Positions 36,201 to 48,200 of a stretch of DNA of 64,000 bases are shown here, in pieces. Position 1 is the stretch's first letter. Every line of letters begins with the position of its first letter. A program made the translations under genes and the position numbers. The DNA is from Symsagittifera roscoffensis (Eukaryota > Xenacoelomorpha > Acoela > Convolutidae): assembly GCF_963678635.1 (NCBI RefSeq), contig NC_087069.1:5069472-5133471 (forward strand), given 5' to 3'. Under the pieces are notes generated by a model. It did no database searches. It was not told the origin of the DNA and saw only the letters and a list, made by a program, of their open reading frames with translations.

Positions 36201-39200
36201 ATTATTCTAATGAAAAATAACATTTCATACAAAATAATAAAAGCAGAAAAAAGCTAGTTTTTGGGATTTGTGTTTTTAGTATATAAATTTCTTGTTTTCG
36301 AAAAGTGTTCGAAAATGTATTCGATAATATAATAACATCTGCGGTGTTGAAATATTTATCCAGGCCAGCACTGGTATAACGGACGGACACATGTGGCTGT
36401 CAGTGGCAGTGAGACCCCAGCAGAGCTCCTTCTCCAGGGTCCAGAGACTCACCTGTTGTCTCAGCTGGCTCGCACTCACCATGGTCGCATCTGCCATGTG
36501 GTCTGCATCTCTAGTCAAATTCATACGCCAAAACCAACGTTTTTTTTCCAAAAGCAGATTTTGTTTTCCGAAACCAGATCATTTTTTAAACATAACCAGA
36601 TTTTTTATTTACAAAATCAGAGTTTTCATTCAAAAATCAATTTTTTGAAGTGTAATAATAGATTCGAGCTTTTTTAAAGGTTTTTGGAAACGCTTAAGGG
36701 TTCATCTTTTTATTCACCCAGTATGAATCTACAGTTCTCGAATAGCTTTCCCAGCCTATTTTGAAACTTTGATTTTCAGAAATAGTCACAAACATAAAAA
36801 TCAGTTTATATATTTAAAAAAAAAACGGTTTCAAAATCAGAACTCAAGTTTAAAGAAAGTTGTTTTTAAATTTAGTTTTGATTACAGAGCTAGAAAAATT
36901 TTAATCGATTTTTTTTTGGTTGTGCACTTTTTTAAACAAAATTATTTTGCGCTATACTTTTGATACAAAACTATTTTTTTTGAACTATGCTTGTGAGACG
37001 CTTTTTCCTTGCCCAGTTGATATAATAATTGTCTATACACCACAGGTACGAGCGTGAACAGTCTGGCATCTCCCTGGAAGTATCTCTGGGTCCGATCTCT
37101 GCCTCCCTCAGTGAGATCATAGTGTCGATCCAGGCCAGTCTGGTCACATTCCCAATCAACTTCCTGGTCGTGTTTATGTTCAAACGCACAGCCACCAGAG
37201 AACAGTGGAGGGAGAGGAAGCTAGCTAGAGGGCAGAAGGGAAAGTCCAAAGGTGAGGGCGCTAAGTAGGGTTCCGTAGCAAAAAGCAGACATATCATTAA
37301 CCAATCATAATCGAGATCAGAAAGCATACGCATGCAAGAAAGTAATCATCTAATTCGTACGTTTGTAGTCTTATCTCAATTCTGATTGGTTTTTTACGAG
37401 TCAATTTTTGATCTGTCTAATTTGTGATCATTTCTCCTGAAAAGAATTCACTGCTCAGCAGGCTACCCGGGTTGACGTCCATACAAGAAAAATGCCTATC
37501 ATACAATTTCATATACAGAATTTATGGAAAAGATGCTTTTCATGAAAGTTTTTTGGAACAAAATTGTATGTTAAGCATTTTTTTGCTCGAAACTTTTTTT
37601 TTCGAAAAAGAATATAATTGAGTTCAACCTAAACAATACAAAAAAGTAGCAGTTTTAGTTACATAGGAGCAATTTGGACATCAAAAAGACTTTTGGTAAA
37701 AAAAAACGTGCACTATCATACAATTTCAAATATGAAGTTTGTATGATATGCATTTTTTCCATAAAATTTTTTTTCGAGATAGCAACAAATCTCTCCTTTT
37801 TTGATTGCAAGCTCGTTTCTGTGCTCAAATAAACATTTCACGAAAAAAAATTTCACGCAAAATTGATACTTTGTATCTATAACGTAGTCCAAGTTGAGTT
37901 TTTAATTCGAAAAATCACGAATGAGTGTTGATTTTAAAAACCATACCAATTATTTTTTCTTCAAACGCCAAGATAAACTTGAAAACAGGCCTCTTTTCTC
38001 AACCATCAAAATCTTAAGAGTGAAACTTTTTAGCCGTTTTAAATAAAATACACTTAAGTATATGACTCTGAGGGAAAAAATAAGATGGCTGAAATAACCA
38101 AATGCAGGTTATATGCATGATCACTGCCACGAACAATGAATTTTTTTTTTTGATAGAAATCCTTGGATATTGTGCTTTTGGATAAAACACAAAAATTTGA
38201 GGCAATTTTTCCCGCATTTTCATTATGGAAAAAATGCTTATCATACAATTTCATAGCATAAAAAATCGCTTTTGCTATTTTCACAAAGTTGTTGTGATAA
38301 GAAGCAGGACAAAAAACTTGTAATTTAAACCCAGATTAGGGCCAAAAATTCATTTAAGAGAGATTTTATATTTTAGAAAATATGCTGACTGTGCTATTTT
38401 CATACGATTTCTGTTGGTCTATGAAATTGTATAAAATTGTATGACAAGCTTTTTTTGTCAACCCGGGTATTTCATGTATGACTCAAAAAATTTAAAGTTA
38501 TGAATCAAAATTAATCAGCAACACAAACTTTTGGTATATGCATCGACAAAATTGAGATAAAGTGAAGTCAGTTTTTTTTAAAAACAGGTTATTTAAAAAC
38601 TACGAATTGAGTAATTTTGAGCTTTTTTTGACAAGTAATTTGGCTTAAAAATGCCTTAAATAAATTTTTTCAATCTCTGTTAGGCTAATTCTTGAATTAT
38701 TCAGTAAATGATTGAAAGGGACCGAGTAGTTAATGGAGCTTTTTTAAGATTGAGTACGCCGTGTGTTTGTGATGCTATTTTTTTCGGCCGGATAGTTTTG
38801 TGCAAATCCTTATTTAATTGCTGGTCTTATTCTGAGAAGAGTTCTGCAGTGAACAGTGGCAAAAGCATTTTTAAGTTTGAAATTTTTTTTAAAGCTTTAC
38901 TGTAAGCATTCTGATTGGTCAAACTGATCAAAAAACAAAATTTAAATAAAACTTTGTAGTGGCTCAAGTTTGGTAAAAGATAAATATTTTAAAATTGAAA
39001 CTTAAAATGTTGAAGTTTTAACAAACATGACCCATTACTAAACCTTCATAAAATCTTATTTTTTGATTAGTTTGACCCATCATAATTTTTTCAGAATATC
39101 TGAAAGAAATTTGGTTAAAAAATTGCCATCGTGATCTACAGATCTTCTATCTGATTGAGGGTTAGACTAAGACCAGTAACAGAATAAGGATTTGCACAAA

Positions 39201-42200
39201 ACTATCCAGCCAAAAAAGATAGCGTCACAAAAAGACGTTGTACTGAACTCTCAATTTACTGATTTTTAAATTTTGTAGAAAAATTTGAAGCTTAGATATT
39301 AAAGTTTACTATCTAAGAAAGAGTCGTTCAGTTTAAAAAATGTCGTTCAGTAGGATGAAAATACAAAAACAAAATAAGAGCTTAAATAAAAAAAGAGTCT
39401 AACAAAACACTTTTTTTACCTTTAGTTCTAAACCAAACTCAAAATTTTTCTGAGTGGCCTAGTACACTAATAGCGAGGGATGAACACACGCTGAAAAAAA
39501 AAATTTTCTGTCGGTTCGTTTCAAAAACAATTTGGTTAGATCTAAGAAAAACGTTCAAAAAATATTTTAAAAAATCAAAAATAGAACCAAAACTTTTGCG
39601 CACGCTAGAAAAAAATTGTACTGTACATGAAATGTATCAATCAAAATAAAACGTTTTGATAAAAGTCTATTCATAGCAATTGAAATGACGCACAGACAAT
39701 TTTGCCGAGGACAATTCAGCCAATTTGAAATTCAACCAATTCAGCCGGAAATATACAGACAATTCAGCCAGTTTTACAAAAGGCTAGATTCGAAAGAAAA
39801 AAATGGAATTGGAGTTATTTCTCGGTCTAAGGTCGCCGGTGGGCTGTTCCTACCCTCTGTTGGCAAGCTCGCCGGTCCCTCCCTCTGTTGGCAAGCTCGC
39901 AACACGTTGGCGCGACCGCGGCGGTCACTATTATTGGCTGAATTGTCTTTGGCTGAATTGTCTGCATACTTTTGGCTGAATTGTCTGAATTTCAAATCGG
40001 CTGAATTGTCTTTGGCCGAATTGTCTGGACGCGATTGAAATATGAATGAAACGTATCAAAAATTGTATGACACGATTTAAAAAAGTTTTAAATTTCAAGC
40101 TGTAAAAATGTTTCTAAAAAGTAGAATCAACTTGATTTAGAACAGATTGCAATTGATAGTTTTAGCTGCGGTTGAAATATTTTAAATGAGATCTTTGCAT
40201 TCTCGGTATAATACTTATCTGGATCTTAATTTCAGAAAAACTGTGATGATATTTTGATTTTGTTTATCGTTATGATCAAAACTAATCTTAAGGCTTTGAT
40301 TATAATTACAAAAGCTTTCTTTTGCTAGCAATTGGTGTCCAATAATTAAATTGGATTATAGGAACAGCAAAAATTGGAAAGTTATTTCAAAACATATCAT
40401 CGCGATGATTTATCTTTTCATTATGAATGTTTCTGAACAAAAATGATTATTAGGTTTCTAGAAAAATCCCTGTTTTTCAGCCCGTTGTGTGTTCCACCCC
40501 TGGACAAAGTACCTGGCCTTCCTCTTGTCCTATTCTGCCACCCTTCTGGCTCTGTTTGTGTGTGTGACTTACAGCCTCACTTGGGGAGAGAAGAAGAGCA
40601 ATTCATGGCTCATTGGCATGGTTCTGTCCACATTCCAGAACATATTCCTTGTCCAACCGCTCCAGGTAAAATGAATTGAGTGTTTTTTAGAATTGAGATA
40701 AAAAACAGATCTAAGAATTTAAATAGGGAGAATTTTTGGTTCAAAAAAGAAACAATTCGTTTATATTCATAAAGTGTATCCCAGAGTTTTTTCATCCTGG
40801 TAAAACACCAAAAACGCCAGTGAGCTGTCGATCGAGTAAGGTCTTATCTCAAAGGAGGTCATATGGATCTCCTAACCTTTAACGTTTTTTTTTCGAACCT
40901 TGTCTCGTTTTTTTTCAATTTTAAGATTTATTTTATTTGGCGCAAAAGGCGCCTTTTTCTGGCAATTCCTTAATCATTATTATTTTTTGCAATTTCAGCA
41001 AATGGTTTTCATGCTTCCATCCGTATAAGTTTTATCTGTAGATTGACGATATCTAGTTCGAACTTAATATTAATTGGTAGGTTTTAATGTGCAATAATTG
41101 ACTGCGTGTTGTTCTAGGCTGTTCTGGTGGCGATATTCTTCGTGATTCTCTTCAAGACTTCATCTGCTCGGAAGTCAATGCTGGAAAAGGAAGAAGAAGA
41201 GGAAACTGTGGACGAGAAATCGGATTCCAAGACAGCCAAGAAACAGACTTATAAAGGTAGCAAAAAACACTGAATCCTTAAAACCACAAAGATTACTTCA
41301 AATTTTATCAGTTTTGCTATGAATTTTTAACCGCAATTTATTGCTTATCGTGACTGCTGCAGTTGGTTTGTGGGCCTATGGGTAAAGTTTTTGTTAAAAA
41401 GTTCGTTATTTTCTTCAAGTAGAAAAAAAATCAAAAAAAGTTTAATAGGGAAAATTTCAAAAAAATATACGACATGAATTAAGTAAAACTACCAAGAAAT
41501 ATGCACGAAAAAGTATTTTCAAAAACAAAAACTGCTGAGGTTTTTTGAAAGCTTTCAAAAGATGTTAAAGAAAAAAGTTGAAAAAACGACAGAAATAATC
41601 AAAAAAAAATAATTGAAAGGACAGTAAGAGCAAGACCCAGAGTCTGCTTGTTTTCAGGCCTCGACGCTGACAACATCAGCATCCTATCTCGCAAAGAAAT
41701 GCTGCGAGCGAAGCGAAACAGAAAACGGGAAAGGAACTACGAAAACGCACTCGCATTCATTCTCAAGTACACTGTGTTCTTGACTCTGCTGTTCATTGTT
41801 GCTTATGGAAACAGGAATGCTTACTCTTATGTTTATTACAACAACATTCAGAAGGAGCTCAACTCTTCGTTCTTATACGTTAGTTGATCATTTAAAAAGA
41901 AACATAGACTAGTAAAAACAGCTGATTTCAAATACACAAAGCTTTTTGTTTTGTTTTGTGTTTTATTTTAAGTTTCTTTTTGTATTTTTTCCATTTTGTT
42001 CTGAAAAGGCCGTGTGACTTCTGCCCATTACCTCTTTTTATTTGGGTTACTGCCAGACCCAGCAAACAGTTTGGCTCCACATGAGCGAAAGTGGTTTTCG
42101 ATGGGAGTTTCTAACTGAATGAATTATTCACCCAGGGCAGTTTAGGAGCGGTCGAAATCCCGAGTTCGAACCCCTCACATAAACTTTTTGTGTTTTCTGT

Positions 42201-45200
42201 TTGTTGATTTTTGCTGTTTTTTGAAATGTGGCCAAGAATTTCTCAAAAATTTTGGATTTTTGTCACCAAATTCGCTCAATTATTTTATTCGATGGCACTG
42301 ATCTATGCTAATTTTCCAAACAGGTTGTAGACCAAAATAACAGGAAAGGAAAGTGTCTATTAAGTTTTTTGAGCAAACTTTTTAAATCGAATTGACCTAG
42401 CTACCTGCCACAACCCAATCTAAGTGAGCCACCTTTATTTCCTTTCATGTATGTTTTTTCAGAAATCAGGAACCCGGGGGGACTTTTGGGCGTATATGGA
42501 GAACGTGAGTTCACATGCTCAGTTCAGTGATGAGTGTGGGGGGTACTGTTTCGGAGACGGAGTCTCAGTTAAGATTGGGGCAGCACAACTCAGACAAGTC
42601 AGAGTCAGACCAGGTAAGTGTGGGGTTGTGATGCCAGAAAAACACTGAACACCTGTTATAGTTTTCACTGGATCAACTGAGAGATCTCCAACAAACAAAA
42701 ATGGCAAATGTAAAAATAAAACAATTTCAAATGCGAGCAGGTGGTTAAAATGTATATAGGTCGCAATCAATTGACCGTCTGAAAATTTTTATATAGAAGT
42801 GTCGAGAAAAAAAATTGAAAAAAAAAGTCAAAAATTTTTCAATTTTTCCGATTTTGTTTCGTTTGGGCGATCAATGCTTCGACGTAAACAAGTAACCGTT
42901 GTCAGTTTTCTGAACTCTACTTAGCCAAAAAATCTAAAGCATTCTTTTGATGGGTGTATTTAGGTAATGTTCAACAGATCAACAGAAAAAAATCGGTTAA
43001 AAATCCAACAAATTTGGCCATGATTGGTTCTCTGGGTTTAATGGCAATCTGGCAAACAGCTTTATCATACATTATTCTTCTTTTGGTCTTTCGTTTTTTT
43101 TCGTTCTGACAAATCTTTAACATATATAAATACTTGTCTCTGGACTCCAGAGACCTACACACAGCAAACTGAGCGCTCTTACAGTGCACACTTTGGCCTC
43201 GTAAAGGTATGATCAAAAACACTTGAGTGGTTATAAAAAGTTCTCCCGTATCTATTGAGTTCTCCCCCTCCCCCGTAAAGCCGTAATAAGTTGTGGAATT
43301 TTCCTCAGTTTTTTTTCTAAAATTTTTTATGGTACAAATGACACCCCTATTTATTCAAATGGACAGGTATAGTAACGCGGGTTGACAAAAATGCTTGTCC
43401 AAAAATTTAATCTTCTGAATAAAACGCTTATCAAACACTTTGATACAATTTCATAAAAAAAAAATTGTAACAAAGTCGTGAAATATGCATACTTTTCATT
43501 TTGCAAACGTTTTCATACTTACTTTGTTTGTCATAGTAAGTATGGAACTCTTTGATCGTTCTGACAACAGGTTTAAAGACTTGTCTCTGGATTCCAGAGA
43601 CCTTCACTCACCAAAACTTGCGCCTTTCCACAGCTTGACCTTCTGAAGATATCATTAAATATTATTGGTTATAAACAGGTCTCAAGTATATTGAGCTATA
43701 CCACCCCCCCCCCCAAAAATCTGAATTGGGGCTGGTAATTGCTCTGTTGGTCTCTGTTTCATATGACAAGACTACTTATTCAAATAGACAGATATAGTAG
43801 CGCAGGTTGACAAAAATAACCATTATTTTTAATTCCATTTTTCATTATGATCAGCTCATCACACAATTCCATACTATGAGCAAAATAATTATCATTTATT
43901 TTCATCCAAATTTTAAGATAAAAAAGATAAAAATTCAAAAAATGCATTTTTCTCCATAGTATGAGTTTTTATAACAAACCATTTGTTTCCCCGCCGCACC
44001 CTGGAACTAAAAAACTTGTTCTTTTGCCAATTTTTTTAAAGAAAAATTGAGTGGAAAAAGGCAAAAACTTATTTGAAACTGTATGATAGGCCTTTTTTTC
44101 GTGAATTAAAACGCAGAAAAAAAATGTTTTGAATCTTTATGTTTTGTCCAAAATCACAATAACCAAAGATATCTATAAAACCCAGAGAGGAAGTGGCAGT
44201 GCAGTTATCAGGCAGATAAACTTATATAGTTAATATTAGCTACGTATTTTTATCATTTTCATTCAGAGATTTATACTAAAATGTAACTTGAAAAACTTAG
44301 TGGTTGAGAAAAGAGGTCTGCGTTCTATAACAAAATTTGGTATATCTTAGCATATGAAAAAAGGGTGATTGTGATTTTCAAAAAAAAAACAGTCGCTTAT
44401 GATTTTTTTTGTGAAAAAATCAGTATGGCCTACGCTATATACACAAAATATCAAATTTTGGGTCAAAAATTTTTTTGATACCAAAATTGCTCGCAATTAT
44501 TCAAAACAGCCTTTAATTTGTATTGTTTGAATTTTGAACTAACTTAATATAATTTTCGAAAAAAAAGTTTCGATTGAAAAAATGTTTATCGCACAGTTTT
44601 CTTATGACAAGCATTTTATACATAGACTCCTTGTATCAAATTGTGTGATTAGTATTTTTCTCGTTTGGACGTGAACTCGGGAATACATAGAAAGATGGAA
44701 AAAATAACTTAAAAAATTGCTTTTTTTTACAAAACTGTTCAGAGAAAAATTGAAAAAACTTGGTTTACTTGGGGTAGCGTCCAAGTTTTTGTGAGTTATC
44801 CAATTAAAACTTTAATTTTTGTTGTTTATAAAACTTTCGTTAAACTCATTTTAGTATTTGGTGTTATGTTAGTTTTTGTGTTTTTTCAGATTGTGTAGTA
44901 ATCGACCTTATGCAAAACAACATAGACGTAGATTGTTTCTCCTCCTTCTCTCTCTCCGACTCCGAAGACAGAGACTTCAGGAATGGATCGTGGGACGAAA
45001 TTGTCGACGAAGAGAGAGGTGTTTCGGAGTCTATCGATCCCTGGAGGTACCACTCGATGGTAGAAACGAGGGCTCTTCCCTTTTTGGGAAAATACAAAAC
45101 GTATCCAGGTTTGTATACTATGTATCCTAATGCACTTATTTTAACTAATTCATCTTATTCACCTAATTTGCCTAATTCATCTTATTCTTCTTAGTCACAT

Positions 45201-48200
45201 AACTCGAGAAGTCAGACGTGATAAAAAAAATTTTAGCAAATGAATTCAATTGAGCTTAATCGCAGGAAAATTTATATATAGCATTGAAATTATTCACATT
45301 TTTGACGTTTTCTTGCGGTAATAATTTAACTTTTATATAATTTTTTTTTCGACTTTTCAACAAATTTTTGTACAGAAAGTTTTTCATTTACATGATTCAG
45401 AAATTAACAAAAAAATTTAAAAATTACAGGAGTGGGCTACGTTCAGAAACTTCCAGGAACCCTGGAGGCCACCCTGGACGTACTGGACACTCTGCGTCGT
45501 TCCTCGTGGGTGGACAGACAGACCAGACTGGTGCTGTATCAGTTCAACCTCTACAACTTCAACTCCAACCTCTTCGCAGTTGTGAGTGTCGCGTGGGAGT
45601 TCCTCGCGGAGAGTGGGGGAATCGCGACTGTCAACATCGATGTAAGTGGTGTTTCTGTGATTGAAATTGATAAATTAGGTTGGACATTCTATGCTACTTG
45701 CAGAGCATTAACTAACCATCATTAGGTTTTGAAGTTATTTTTATCAAACGCGATTCGAAAACAAGAAGAAATTTCAGTTGAATGGATAGTTTTGAAAAAA
45801 TTTAATTGTTAATTATGTTTGGATTTTTGTGGTCAACACTCTTTTTGTATATTGTGCCCGACCGGATTTCTTATTTATTGATATATTACGTGTATAATGA
45901 ACCCAGGTTTGTGGTTTAGATGCCGAACATCCGTCTGTTGACCTCTTCGTATGGGTATGTGCTCACAGTTCTGGAGGTCATCCTGTTCATCATATACTGC
46001 ATTCAACTCATCAACATACTCATATCCGTAAGTCATCCATCTTTAGTACCAGTCTTCAAATAACTCACCTGAAAACGTCATCAAGTTAAGTTTCGGTAGT
46101 TTTTTTAAATAAATTTTCCAAACTGAATATATCAGAAGTCAGACCACCTATCCACGAGGGATAGGAACAAAATACGAGCTGTACAGCTCATCGCGGCGAA
46201 CCGTGCCGCTGTTCAAGAACTACATGTATATTTTTTGGTTATGTTTCTGGGCTGCTTCACCCTCAAGCATTGTTACTACTCTCAGGTATTGTTGCTTCAC
46301 CCTCAAGCAACGAGCACGGATCATGGTGGGCCTCGAACATCCGACCTTTCGATTGAGAGGCGGAGACGTAACCACTTCACCACTGCTCCACTAATATATA
46401 ACTTTTATGATTCAGATGGTGAAAATGGGTCCTCTGCAGTACATGAAGAGTGTGTGGAATGTGTTGCAGATGTGCATCACTGCACTGGGTTTGGGATCCA
46501 TCTTCGTGTATGTGAACAGAGAGATAGAGACCAGAACCATCCTGGGGGACATCACGCCACAGTCTCAAGGTCAGGCGGGGTTAAGGTCAGGCAGAGGTCA
46601 AGGTTGTCAGTGTTGGGTTCTGAAAACTGGCAAAAAAGCCAATACTTTATTCTTAACTTAAGTTTTCCCCTGCAGTCATTGTTCCAATTTTTTTCAGTTA
46701 GTTTCTCAAAACAGCAGGAAAACCATAACTGGTGCAAAACATATTGCTTAAAACAAACAAAATTTTCAGTTGCATAACTAATTTCTTAACACTAACAAAA
46801 TTTTCAGTTGCAAAACTAATTTCTTAAAATAACAAATTTTTCAGTTGCAAAACTAATTTTTTAACAGTAATAAAATTTTCAGTTGCAGAACTAGTTTCTT
46901 AAAACTAACAAAATTTTCAGTTGCAAAACTAATTTCTTATAACTAACAAAATTATCAGTTGGAAAACTAATTTCTTAAAACTAACAAAATTATCAGTTGC
47001 AAGACTAATTTCTTGAAACTAACAAATTTTGCAAAACACTTTCTGCCAATATCTATTCTTGTATACGCACAGTCAGTCGCCATTTTTTGTGAAGCATTTT
47101 CCAAGATCTACTTTGGAGTATTTGCAAAAACAAATCAATGTTGTGTTTCAGAGTTCTACGAAATGTCGACTGTGGTGATGTGGAACGAACTGTACATTCT
47201 GCTCACTGGCTTAATCGTCTTCTTCGTCTGTGGTAACACTTTATGTTCTTGTTCCGCATTTGATAAGAAGCCACTTCAATTTCCGAGTAACTGCTCTGTA
47301 AGTCCTTTACTCGGAAATTGAAGTCTTTTTTTTTACAATTATGTTTTCCCAACCTCAGTTTTTTGATCGGAGACTTTCGTCCGAAAAATCTATTAGTCTG
47401 AAATCTATTTTATTTTGTCCCGCATGTATACAATTTCTTTAAAAAATATTTTACTAATGTTGTGATCTTACATCAGGTTTTGCAATTATTGCAAAACATA
47501 CTTAGTTAATTAACCGGTCACTCATATATGACCTTCATGAGCCATTCTCTCCGGCGGAGAGAATGATCTCTCATTGTTTTAATGTTTTAACTTATCGACT
47601 AATTCATCTTAATTCTTATTCTTTTTATTAGTTTTAACCTAGAATTAGCTACAACAAAGTAACATTTTATCATGGCGCAGTCATCTTACGAATCTAACGT
47701 GAGAGGAATACCTCCCTTTTGGCAAAACCATACGGTAGACCCACCCATCCCTTGGGAAGACTGGAGTGATCTGTTTCAATTAGCTATAATTGCTAAGGAA
47801 AACATAGATATAGAAAATTTACTCAATCCGTCGGAGAGACATCACTCACTACCTCCAAATTTGGAAAACTCAACGGACGGTGAAACAGATACTCAGAGAC
47901 GCTCGAGATTGGAGAGAAAATCCCAAGAACAAAGACGATATGACGAAGAAGAAACAGCATCGATAAAAACCGAAACCAAGAAATTCAACGGAATGCGAAT
48001 AGAAGAAGCAGACAAGAAATTACGTTCGGTTTTATATCTGGCACTGGGAAATGAAGGAAAAAGGATCTTCGGACAAAAATTTACCAAGGTGAAAGTCTTA
48101 CAAATTTCTTTTAAGGAATTCTGGGAGTTCTTAGCGATCGCTTTCGTAAGAAAAACAAATGTCACATTTGAACGACATAAACTGTTAAATAGAAAACAAC

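Larger units (their letters stand above)
47458..47672 (+). repeat. 5' LTR of the intact element
   Basis: 215 bp, TG...CA ends. Contains two near-perfect palindromes (47477-47497 and 47543-47565). Its final A is the first base of the gag ATG. Confidence 0.97.

Noticed and set aside
39685-40038. 117-codon frame with LAELS repeats
   Set aside because: Product of the inverted GACAATTCAGCC motif array; the other strand is equally open.
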